DNA from: Geomonas edaphica
GTDB lineage: Bacteria > Desulfobacterota > Desulfuromonadia > Geobacterales > Geobacteraceae
Direction of reading: 5' to 3'
NCBI RefSeq assembly: GCF_004917075.1
Contig: NZ_SSYB01000005.1
Span: forward strand, 434,001-498,000
DNA length: 64,000 nucleotides
Below are positions 57,040 to 64,000 of the stretch, one piece after another. The notes beneath the pieces are model-generated. The model did not search any database. It saw nothing but the letters and a program-made list of their open reading frames with translations, and was not told the origin of the DNA. Every line of letters begins with the position of its first letter. Positions within the stretch are counted from its first letter, which is position 1. Position numbers and translations under genes: made by a program.

Positions 57040-59115
57040 ATGAGCGTTGAGGACAACATAGGGAAGGCTTTGAAGGATTTTCTCGCGGAGGCTGAGGAGA
57101 TCCTCGACCAGTTGAGTCTTGACCTGGTTTCGCTGAGCGACTGTGCGGATACCGGCGACTGCAATCCGGACCTGGTGAACTCGGTGTTCCGCGGCGCGCA
57201 CTCCCTTAAGGGGCTCGCGGGGATGTTCGGCCTCTCGGACATCGCGGAACTAGGCCACCACCTGGAAAACCTCCTCGACGCCCTGAGGCTCGGCAAGGTG
57301 GACCTGGACCAGGCGGTGGTGAGCACCCTCTTCGAGTCGACCGAACTTTTGGCGCAGCTCGTGCGCGGCGCCGGCGAGTCGGGTGGCGAGGGGGCCGACC
57401 TCTCGGGGGCGATGAAGCGCATCAACGACTGCCTCACCCGCGGCCCGAAAGGGAACCAGGATTCGCCGCTTGCCCGTCTCAACATCCCCGAGCGGGTCCT
57501 CTCCTCGATGACCGAGTACGAGGAACACCGGCTCTTGGAGAACGTGAAGAAGGGACGCAACATCTACTCGATCCGGGTGTCGCTCCTTCTTGCGTCCTTT
57601 GACTCCGAGCTCATGGAGCTTACCGAGACGCTGAAGCAGGCGGGCGAGGTCATCAGTACGCTCCCCTCCGCCTCCAGCGGGCTCGACTCAGGCATCGACT
57701 TCGAGATCCTCTTCGGCTCGGAGCTCTCCGCTGACGCACTCACCCCGCTCATCGACCGCGAGCACCTGAGCATCACCGCCTTCGGCGACGCGGGTAAAAG
57801 CCAGGCCCCGCGCCGCGCGCAGACCCTTGCGGAAGCCGAGGCCGAGGTCGAGGCGGAAGCAGCACCTGGGCACGAGGAAGGGGAGTTCCAGCCTCCGGTG
57901 CCGGCGGAGACGGCGCTCAGCGCGAAGAGCATGAGCCGCACCGTGCGCGTCGACATCGGGAAGCTCGACCTGCTCATGAACATCGTGGGCGAACTGGTCC
58001 TCTCCCACTCCATGATCGCCGACGTCGCCGCCCGCATGCGCCGCGACGGCCTCATCGTCCCTTCGCAGGATCTCAACAAGGCCGCCAAGGGGCTCGAGAA
58101 GAAGCTCTCCGAGCTGCAGAAGGGGGTCATGGAGATCAGGATGATCCCGGTGGGGCAGCTCTTCGACAAGATGTCACGCATCATCAGGAAGATCTCCCGC
58201 GAGCAGGGGAAGAAGGTCGACCTGAAGCTCTACGGCGCGGACACCGAGCTCGACAAGCTCATCATCGAGGACATCTCCGACCCGGTCATGCACATCGTGA
58301 GAAACTCCATCGACCACGGCATCGAGACCCCCGAAGAACGGCTCGCCGCGGGCAAGGACGAAAAGGGAACCATCACCCTCTCCTCCTACCAGAAGGGGAA
58401 TCACGTCGTGATCCAGGTCGATGACGACGGCGGCGGCATCGATGTGTCGCGGGTGAAGAAGAAGGCTATCGCGCTCGGCATCATCGACCGCATGGACGAG
58501 GTGAACGACCGCGAGGCGCTCGACTTCATCTTCCGCCCCGGTTTCTCCACCACCGACACGGTGAGTGAGATCTCCGGTCGCGGCGTCGGCATGGACGTGG
58601 TGCGCACCAACATCGCCGCCCTCTCCGGCCTGATTGACGTGGAGAACTTCCCGGGGCAGGGGGCCCGTTTCGTGATCACCCTCCCCATCACCCTCGCCAT
58701 CATCAAAGCGCTCATCATCTCCACCGCGGGACGCACCTACGCCCTCCCCATCACCTCGGTTCTCGAAAGCATCATCGTTGAACAGAAGGAGATCAGGACC
58801 GTCGAGCGCAAGGAGGTGATCCAGCTGCGCGAGACGACGCTGCCGCTTTTGCGCCTCTCCGAGTTCTTCGAGCTCAAAGGGGGAACGCCGGCGCCGGAGA
58901 GCTGCTACGTGGTCGTGGTGGGGGTCGCTGAGAAAAGGCTCGGGCTCGTGGTCGACGATCTTTTGGGGCAGCAGGACATCGTCATCAAGTCCATCGGCGA
59001 GACCTTCGCCGGCTTCCGCGGCATCTCCGGTGCGGCGGACCTTGGAGATCAGCGCACCATCCTGGTGCTTGACGTCGGGGGCGTGATCAGCGAGGCCACC
59101 CGGGGGAGCGCCTGA
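57040..59115 (+). CDS. cheA: Chemotaxis histidine kinase CheA
   Basis: This 691-residue kinase has an Hpt domain (about 1-115) with phospho-acceptor H54 in RGAHSLKG and a middle P2-like region (about 170-265). The dimerisation helices include VDIGKLDLLMNIVGELV (about 305-370). The HATPase domain has HIVRNSIDHGIE, VDDDGGGID and GRGVGMDVVRTN. A C-terminal CheW-like domain (about 555-691) binds CheW and receptors. All kinase motifs are intact. It ends with TGATG overlapping the ATPase gene start. It is the centre of the local chemosensory operon. Confidence 0.96.
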   Translation: MSVEDNIGKALKDFLAEAEEILDQLSLDLVSLSDCADTGDCNPDLVNSVFRGAHSLKGLAGMFGLSDIAELGHHLENLLDALRLGKVDLDQAVVSTLFESTELLAQLVRGAGESGGEGADLSGAMKRINDCLTRGPKGNQDSPLARLNIPERVLSSMTEYEEHRLLENVKKGRNIYSIRVSLLLASFDSELMELTETLKQAGEVISTLPSASSGLDSGIDFEILFGSELSADALTPLIDREHLSITAFGDAGKSQAPRRAQTLAEAEAEVEAEAAPGHEEGEFQPPVPAETALSAKSMSRTVRVDIGKLDLLMNIVGELVLSHSMIADVAARMRRDGLIVPSQDLNKAAKGLEKKLSELQKGVMEIRMIPVGQLFDKMSRIIRKISREQGKKVDLKLYGADTELDKLIIEDISDPVMHIVRNSIDHGIETPEERLAAGKDEKGTITLSSYQKGNHVVIQVDDDGGGIDVSRVKKKAIALGIIDRMDEVNDREALDFIFRPGFSTTDTVSEISGRGVGMDVVRTNIAALSGLIDVENFPGQGARFVITLPITLAIIKALIISTAGRTYALPITSVLESIIVEQKEIRTVERKEVIQLRETTLPLLRLSEFFELKGGTPAPESCYVVVVGVAEKRLGLVVDDLLGQQDIVIKSIGETFAGFRGISGAADLGDQRTILVLDVGGVISEATRGSA

Positions 59116-59915
59116 TGTACAAGGAGTTTTACGGTCTCATCGAGAAGCCTTTCAGCAAGACCCCTGATCCCCGGTTCCTTTACATGAGTTCCGGCCATCA
59201 GGAGGCCCTGGCGCGGCTCGAGTACGCGGTGGAGGAGACCGAGATCGCCCTTCTGACCGGCGACATCGGCTGCGGCAAGACCACGATCTCGCGGGCGCTC
59301 ATGGACCGCATGGGGGACAGGTACCACTTCCTGTTCGTCTTCAACCCGCGCCTTACCGCGGACGAGCTTTTGCGCGTGATCGCCTCCGGCCTGCAGGTGG
59401 ATACCCCCTCCTCGCAGAAGGACCAGCTATTGAAGGAGATCACCACGGCGCTCTACCGTCTGCACGGCGAAGGGCGCATCCCCGTGGTGGTGATCGACGA
59501 GGCGCAGATGATTCCGGACCGGGACCTTTTCGACGAGCTGCGCCTGCTTACCAATTTCCAGCTCGACGACCGGAACCTTTTGAGCGTGATCATCATGGGG
59601 CAGCCCGAGCTGCGCGAGATGCTCGCCTCGCCGGTCTACGAGCCGTTTCGTCAGCGCATATCGCTCACTTTCCACCTGGCGCCGCTTGGGCTCGAGGAGA
59701 CGCTTGAGTACCTGGATTTCAGGATCGTGGCGGCCGGCGGGGAGCCCGGGCTTTTCTCGCCCGATGCAGTGCAGAGGATTTACGAGCTTTCCGGCGGGGT
59801 GCCGCGGCGCATCAACGCCGTCGCCACCAACGCGCTCTTGATCGGCTACGGCAGGGATGCCGCCTGGATCGACGCCGCGATCATCGAGGAGACCGCGGCG
59901 GAGCTGCTTGCTTGA
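59115..59915 (+). CDS. ExeA/GspA-like AAA ATPase
   Basis: This 266-residue AAA protein starts MYKEFYGLIEKPFSKTPDPRFLYMS, the signature of ExeA/GspA and TniB-like ATPases. Walker A is GDIGCGKT (49-56), Walker B VVVIDEAQ, and the sensor-type GGVPRRINAVA is near the C-terminus. There is no C-terminal peptidoglycan-binding domain or membrane segment, unlike full ExeA. It is translationally coupled to cheA (TGATG) inside the chemosensory operon, which is an unusual place. It may assemble or position the chemosensory array or a linked surface machine. Confidence 0.85.
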   Translation: MYKEFYGLIEKPFSKTPDPRFLYMSSGHQEALARLEYAVEETEIALLTGDIGCGKTTISRALMDRMGDRYHFLFVFNPRLTADELLRVIASGLQVDTPSSQKDQLLKEITTALYRLHGEGRIPVVVIDEAQMIPDRDLFDELRLLTNFQLDDRNLLSVIIMGQPELREMLASPVYEPFRQRISLTFHLAPLGLEETLEYLDFRIVAAGGEPGLFSPDAVQRIYELSGGVPRRINAVATNALLIGYGRDAAWIDAAIIEETAAELLA

Positions 59916-59924
59916 ACCGAACAG

Positions 59925-60045
59925 ACGTTCAACGTTCAGCGTTCGACGTTTAAAGCAAGATGGGTTCGATCTGCCGCTGCGTTGATGGAAGGCGCGGCCT
60001 GCGTTGAAGCTGATGCCCCGAACGTTGAACGCTGAACGCTGAACG
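59925..60045. repeat. Intergenic element bounded by inverted heptamer arrays (copy 3)
   Basis: The left arm (59925-59950) has ACGTTCA, ACGTTCA, GCGTTCG and ACGTT. The right arm (60020-60045) has GAACGTT, GAACGCT, GAACGCT and GAACG, complementary in type. The 69-bp core has no gene. It starts 9 nt after the ATPase stop and ends 15 nt before the cheW start. Confidence 0.85.
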
Positions 60046-60060
60046 GGTTTACGAGGTCCT

Positions 60061-60825
60061 ATGAATCTTGCAGAGATCAGAAAAAAGGCTTCCCGCGGGG
60101 AGGCGCCGAGGACGGCTCAGGAATGGGCGGCGCCTCAGGCTGAGCCCGCGCCGCAACCGGCGCAGGATGCTCCGGCGGAGCGCGAGGCGGACGCGTTCGA
60201 CGAACTCGATTTCGAACCGGCCGTCGTCGACCCTGATCCGTTGCCGCTGGCGTCCCGCCCATGGCAGGCGGAGACGCAGACTTTCGACGCCTTCGAGGAA
60301 GAGCCCGAGGTCTTCGACCCGGCCGCGGTGATCCTTAAGGGGCGCGAGTCGGCCTCCTTCGAACTCGAGGTCTCGCAGCAGGAGGTACTGGACGCGGCCA
60401 GCGTGGAGCTTCTCTGCTTCAGGGTGGCAAGCGAGGAGTACGCCATCAGCATCATGGACATAAAGGAGATCATCAAACCGCGCGAGGTGACCGAGGTCCC
60501 AAGGGTACCGAGTTTCGTCCGCGGCATCCTCTCCCTGCGCGGCAACATCATACCCGTCTTCGACATAAAGGCGCGCCTAGGCCTCGCCGACGGTGCGGTC
60601 TCCGAGCGCGAGCGCATCGTGGTGGTCAAGCGGGAAAACGGCTACGCAGGCGTCCTCGTGGACGAGGTGGTGCAGGTCGTGCGCATCGCCGAAGGTGGTA
60701 TCGAACCTCCGCCGGTGGTCCTCGAGGGGATCGACCGCGAGTTCGTGCTCGGCATCGGCCGGGTGAGCGGCAGGATGCTCATCCTGCTCGACATGGAAAA
60801 GGTACTGGACGTAGGGCTTTTGTAA
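60061..60825 (+). CDS. CheW-domain coupling protein with long N-terminal linker
   Basis: This 254-residue protein has an acidic Pro/Ala-rich N-terminal extension (about 1-115) and a CheW domain (about 118-254) with ELLCFRVASEEYAISIMDIKEII, VPSFVRGILSLRGNIIPVFDIKARLGL and GVLVDEVVQVVRI. It couples receptors to CheA. The extension is longer than in classical CheW and may bind another protein in this system. It is the first of two CheW proteins in the operon. Confidence 0.9.
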   Translation: MNLAEIRKKASRGEAPRTAQEWAAPQAEPAPQPAQDAPAEREADAFDELDFEPAVVDPDPLPLASRPWQAETQTFDAFEEEPEVFDPAAVILKGRESASFELEVSQQEVLDAASVELLCFRVASEEYAISIMDIKEIIKPREVTEVPRVPSFVRGILSLRGNIIPVFDIKARLGLADGAVSERERIVVVKRENGYAGVLVDEVVQVVRIAEGGIEPPPVVLEGIDREFVLGIGRVSGRMLILLDMEKVLDVGLL

Positions 60826-60851
60826 GAGCCACGGGGCGGCAGGGGGGAAGC

Positions 60852-61244
60852 ATGGAGAAGAACAGGATCCTCGTGGTCGAGGATGAAGAGAGTCTGCTGA
60901 AGCTTGAGAGCATCCTCTTCACCTCTAAAGGGTATCAGGTGACCGGCGTACGTGGCGGCAAGGAGGCCCTGGCCTCGATCGCGGAGCAGGCGCCGGATTT
61001 AATCGTCCTGGACCTCATGCTCCCGGACATGGACGGCTTCGAGGTCTGCCGGCACATAAAGGAAAACGAGGCGACGCGCGCCATCCCGGTGGTGATGCTG
61101 ACCGCCAAAAAGAGCAGCCGCGACCTGGAGCACGGCAAGCAGGTCGGCGCCGACGCCTACATCACCAAGCCTTTCAAATCGATCAAGGTGCTCGAGGTGA
61201 TCGAGGAACTGCTCGGCAACCAGCAGGAGAAGGAGGGGCGATGA
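60852..61244 (+). CDS. Single-domain response regulator
   Basis: This 130-residue receiver has acidic E10/D11, phospho-acceptor D54 in IVLDLMLPDMDG, Thr in VVMLTAK and Lys in YITKPFK. The PDMDGFEVCRHIKE stretch is like PleD/DivK-type receivers. It overlaps the next CheW gene by ATGA. It is the second stand-alone receiver in the operon and may be a phosphate sink or act on a distinct target. Confidence 0.9.
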   Translation: MEKNRILVVEDEESLLKLESILFTSKGYQVTGVRGGKEALASIAEQAPDLIVLDLMLPDMDGFEVCRHIKENEATRAIPVVMLTAKKSSRDLEHGKQVGADAYITKPFKSIKVLEVIEELLGNQQEKEGR

Positions 61245-61750
61245 CTGAGGAACTGCAGGAAATCCAGGTCGCCTGCCTGCGTATGGACGACGGGCTCTAC
61301 GCCGTCGACATCATGCGCATCAGGGAGATCATCAGGGTTCCGAAGCTCGCGCCGCTGCCGAGGGCGCTCCCGTTCGTAGAGGGGGTGATCAACCTGCGCG
61401 GTTCGGTGATCCCGGTCGTCGATCTGAGGAAGCGCTTCGGGCTTCCCCCCGCGGAAAACAATGAGACCGCGCGTCTTTTGATCCTCTCCATCTCCGGGCA
61501 GCCGCTGGCCCTTATGGTGGATGAGGTCACCGAGATGATCACCATCCCGATGCGGGAGCTGAAGGCGCCGCCGCGCGGCGTGAGGATCGTGGGGAGCGAG
61601 TACATGGTGGGGCTTTGCCTGGTGCAGGAAGTGCCGGTGATGCTCTTGAACATAGACGCCCTGCTCACCTTCCAGGAGAAGGCCCAACTGGGCTGCTTCA
61701 CCCCCCAGGCGGGGACCACTTCCACGACGAAAAAGAGCCAAGCATGCTGA
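61241..61750 (+). CDS. cheW: CheW coupling protein
   Basis: This 169-residue protein is almost entirely a CheW domain: QVACLRMDDGLYAVDIMRIREIIRVP, FVEGVINLRGSVIPVVDLRKRFGL and ALMVDEVTEMITIPM. The ATG overlaps the upstream receiver stop by 4 nt, and its end overlaps the next gene's start at 61744, so all three are translationally coupled. It is the classical-length CheW of this system. Confidence 0.94.
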   Translation: MTEELQEIQVACLRMDDGLYAVDIMRIREIIRVPKLAPLPRALPFVEGVINLRGSVIPVVDLRKRFGLPPAENNETARLLILSISGQPLALMVDEVTEMITIPMRELKAPPRGVRIVGSEYMVGLCLVQEVPVMLLNIDALLTFQEKAQLGCFTPQAGTTSTTKKSQAC

Positions 61751-62862
61751 TAGTCTGCCCAAACTGCAAGAAGAGATTCGATGTTACCGTTACCGGTCCG
61801 GAAGAGGCGAAGAAGCTGCGCTGCTCCAGTTGCAAGGCGGTGTTTCGCCTGGTGCGCAAGGGTGAGCGGAGTGCTGCACCGCCGACGGCCGGGCTGAAGG
61901 TGGTGGTAGCAAACGAAAGTGCCGCCTTCTGCAAGGCGGTCGAGAAGGTTCTGGCCGCCGAGCCTTTCAAGCTCTTTCTCTGCACTGACGGCAAGGAGGC
62001 GCTGGAGACGGTGCAGCGGGAGAAACCGGCGGTGCTTCTTCTCGACGTGGCGCTTCCCACCATGTTCGGATTCGAGGTCTGCGAGCGTGTGCGCCAGGAC
62101 CCCGCACTTTCCGGCGTGAAGATCGTACTCATCGCCTCGATTTACGACAAGACCCGCTATAAGCGTTCGCCGAACTCCCTTTACGGCGCCGACGACTACA
62201 TCGAGAAGCACCATATCCCGGACTCGCTGGTCTCCATGATCTACCGGCTCACCTCCGGCGGGATGCCTCCTGTCGTGCGTCCGACCGAGAGCGAACTTGC
62301 CGCGCAGGAGCAAAGCCGCAGCGAGATCAGGCAGTGTGAGGTCGAGGCGACCTCCATGGCCGTGCCGCCCGCTTCCGAAGCGGCCCCGGCCCCCGCAGCC
62401 GTCCCCGCTCCCGAGGAAGTCCCGGTTCCCGCGGCCGCACCGATTCCGGTGGAAGTACCTGCCCCGGTTGAGGTCCCCGAACCGGTTGAGGCCGCACCGG
62501 TCGAGGCGCCGACTCCCGTTGAAGCGCCGGTACTCGAAGCTGCCCGTGAAGTGCCGGCGCCCCCGGTTGCTCCCGCGGCACCCGCAGCTTCCCCGGCCCC
62601 GGCGCAGCAACTGCCGGAGGAACAGGTGAAGGCGCGGCGTCTGGCGAGGATCATCGTTTCCGATATCGTCCTCTACAACCAGGCTAAGGTGGAGCAGGGG
62701 GTGCGCGAAGGGAGCTTTTACGAGCTTTTAGCCGACGACATCCGCGAAGGGGAGTACCTGTACCAGCAGCGTGTTTCCCAACAGGTGCGCGACACCACCA
62801 GCTTCCTGAAGGACGCCTTCGAGGAACTGATCGCAAAAAAACGAGCCGAACTGAACGTCTAG
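61744..62862 (+). CDS. Zinc-ribbon/receiver protein with Pro/Ala-rich linker
   Basis: This 372-residue protein has an N-terminal zinc ribbon (about 1-38) of CPNCxxxF ... CSSCKAVF form (MJ0042 type). A receiver-like domain (about 50-175) carries phospho-acceptor Asp in LLLDVALPTMFGFE. A Pro/Ala/Glu/Val linker (about 200-300) leads to a helical C-terminal part (about 300-372). The gene overlaps cheW by 7 nt. Such proteins occur in delta-proteobacterial chemosensory and type IV pilus systems. The exact role is unknown. Confidence 0.83.
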   Translation: MLIVCPNCKKRFDVTVTGPEEAKKLRCSSCKAVFRLVRKGERSAAPPTAGLKVVVANESAAFCKAVEKVLAAEPFKLFLCTDGKEALETVQREKPAVLLLDVALPTMFGFEVCERVRQDPALSGVKIVLIASIYDKTRYKRSPNSLYGADDYIEKHHIPDSLVSMIYRLTSGGMPPVVRPTESELAAQEQSRSEIRQCEVEATSMAVPPASEAAPAPAAVPAPEEVPVPAAAPIPVEVPAPVEVPEPVEAAPVEAPTPVEAPVLEAAREVPAPPVAPAAPAASPAPAQQLPEEQVKARRLARIIVSDIVLYNQAKVEQGVREGSFYELLADDIREGEYLYQQRVSQQVRDTTSFLKDAFEELIAKKRAELNV

Positions 62863-62871
62863 GAGATCACC

Positions 62872-64000
62872 CTGTCTACCGATCTGCAAGAAATCAACGA
62901 GAGACTCGCAGCCCCTGACGAGGAGCAAAGACGGTTTGCCGTCATGGCACTGCGCGGGCGTCCCTTCCCGGAGGCGATGGAACTGCTGTTCCGCGCCATG
63001 GCGGACGACAGCTGGCGCGTGCGTAAAGAGGCGGTGAGCGTGGTGCTGCAGGCACAACCTCTTTCCGCCGGGGCGCTCGAGGCTCTCATAGACCTCTTGC
63101 GGGCCTCGGACAACGCGGGGTTGCGTAACTCGGCGGTGGAGTCGCTGGAGCGGATCGGGGAGCCCGCTGTTGAAAAGCTCTGTGCTCACCTTGAGGACCC
63201 GGACCACGACCTGCGCAAGTTCATCATCGATATCCTCGGTAACATCCGCTGCGCTGCCTGCGTGCCGCTTCTGGTGCGGGCGCTGGACGACGAGGACATG
63301 AACGTCAGGGTAGCCGCCGCCGAGAATCTCGGAAAGATCGGTGACCGACGCGCCCTGCCGCACCTCCTCAAGGTGCTTGACGGCGGCGAGATCTGGTTCA
63401 AGTTCACCGTTCTCGATGCGCTTTCCTCGATAGGTATCCCGGTGCCGCTTGCGAAGCTCGAGCCGCTTTTGCAGGAAGGTCTCTTGCGGCGGGCGACCTA
63501 CGACTGTCTTGCCGTGATCGGCGACGCAAAATGCGTCCCGCTGCTTTTGCAGGGGATGCACGAGAAGGCGAAGAACGCCCGCGAGGCGGCCGCCGTAGCC
63601 CTCATGCGGATCAGGGGGCGCCTGCCGGTTCAGGAGCGGGAGACGCTGATCGACCTGCAACTCAGGGAGCTTGCCGGCACCCTGGCGGCGAAAAAGCTCA
63701 TCGACTCGCTGCACGGCGAGGACCCGGTGCTGATCGCCCTGCTGGCGCAGCTTTGCGGCATCATGCGCGACGAGCGCGCGGCGCTCCCTCTGGTGCGGGC
63801 CGCCCGTGCCGAGAGGCTGCGCGCTGGGTGCCTGGAGGCGCTGCGCTGCATAGGGGAACCGGTCCTGCCGCTGCTTCTCGAGCACTTCCCGGTTGCCGGC
63901 TCCAACGAACGGGCGGTGATCGTGCAACTGATCGCGGAAACGGAGCACCGCGGTAGTGACGCACTGCTTCTCTCTGCCCTCGAGGACGAAGGCGCGGAGG
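62872..64000 (+). CDS. HEAT-repeat protein, 3' end outside window
   Basis: At least 376 residues of alpha-helical HEAT/PBS-lyase-type repeats, such as LLRASDNAGLRNSAVESLERIG and LVRALDDEDMNVRVAAAENLGKIGD, run to the window end. The best start is an unusual CTG at 62872: AGGAG (62861-62865), overlapping the previous stop, lies 6 nt upstream, and no ATG, GTG or TTG is suitably placed. An internal ATG codon in AVMALRG, about 23 residues in, is the alternative. It probably forms a protein-interaction scaffold for the chemosensory system. The function is inferred. Confidence 0.78.
   Translation, partial: MSTDLQEINERLAAPDEEQRRFAVMALRGRPFPEAMELLFRAMADDSWRVRKEAVSVVLQAQPLSAGALEALIDLLRASDNAGLRNSAVESLERIGEPAVEKLCAHLEDPDHDLRKFIIDILGNIRCAACVPLLVRALDDEDMNVRVAAAENLGKIGDRRALPHLLKVLDGGEIWFKFTVLDALSSIGIPVPLAKLEPLLQEGLLRRATYDCLAVIGDAKCVPLLLQGMHEKAKNAREAAAVALMRIRGRLPVQERETLIDLQLRELAGTLAAKKLIDSLHGEDPVLIALLAQLCGIMRDERAALPLVRAARAERLRAGCLEALRCIGEPVLPLLLEHFPVAGSNERAVIVQLIAETEHRGSDALLLSALEDEGAE

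Overview
The window is GC-rich, gene-dense chromosomal DNA that looks like Geobacteraceae, most likely the Geomonas/Citrifermentans (former Geobacter bemidjiensis) group. This assignment is inferred from gene content and I could not test it by alignment. Supporting features are a secreted triheme c-type cytochrome, three PilZ (c-di-GMP receptor) proteins, FlgO-like and other outer-membrane lipoproteins, a dockerin-bearing surface protein, a chemosensory cluster with DUF4388 and zinc-ribbon/receiver proteins, and rubredoxin.

Layout. 1-2.8 kb: the 3' end of a gene with a Lys/Ala-rich tail, an outer-membrane barrel, the fluoride exporter crcB and its DUF190 partner. 2.8-9.0 kb: a complete 2-oxoglutarate dehydrogenase operon (sucA, sucB, lpdA) followed by the octanoyltransferase lipB. 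9.0-15.3 kb: a Lon-like protease, a lipid kinase, a receiver-PilZ protein, a glycosyltransferase and CheV. 15.4-22 kb: a molybdopterin oxidoreductase, the triheme cytochrome, a membrane PilZ protein, a GreB-type factor, two lipoproteins and a small outer-membrane barrel. 22-31 kb: an operon of a 1611-residue propeller/Ig/dockerin protein and a lipoprotein with a cohesin-like tail, a third PilZ protein, a TANGO2-family protein and a lipoprotein with a possible TIM-barrel fold. 31.5-36.2 kb: an ABC uptake system of the ABC_sub_bind family, then hisI and hisG. 36.3-38.4 kb: an accessory island with an antitoxin next to a decayed toxin, a 480-bp array of 21/42-bp repeats, a lineage-specific 140-residue protein and a small zinc-binding-like protein. 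38.4-45.1 kb: a six-gene L-Ara4N lipid A modification operon (arnT, arnA dehydrogenase, arnB, arnC, arnA formyltransferase, arnD) in which the usual ArnA fusion is split. 45.3-52.2 kb: a quinone reductase, a small protein, two unrelated PEP carboxykinases side by side (ATP type, then GTP type), rubredoxin and a class V aminotransferase. 52.3-53.2 kb: an intact Phd/ParE module abutting a broken higBA locus. 53.4-64 kb: der, then a chemosensory operon (DUF4388-receiver, CheY, CheA, an ExeA-like ATPase, two CheW, a receiver, a zinc-ribbon/receiver protein and a HEAT-repeat protein running off the end).

The least explained signals are non-coding. Three intergenic elements (5542-5680, 56877-57020, 59925-60045) share one design: inverted arms of tandem 7-mers of the form CGTTCNA around unrelated 69-91 bp cores. 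Each fills the gap between two same-strand genes from 3-9 nt after the stop codon to 15-20 nt before the next start. A fourth element (34392-34600) has the same design with an 8-mer, one arm being expanded to 12 perfect copies. There are also three copies of a different C/G-rich palindromic repeat, and the 21-bp-periodic array at 36901-37380. Metabolically the window suggests a respiratory anaerobe with a complete NAD-linked oxidative TCA step, gluconeogenic redundancy and envelope remodelling.
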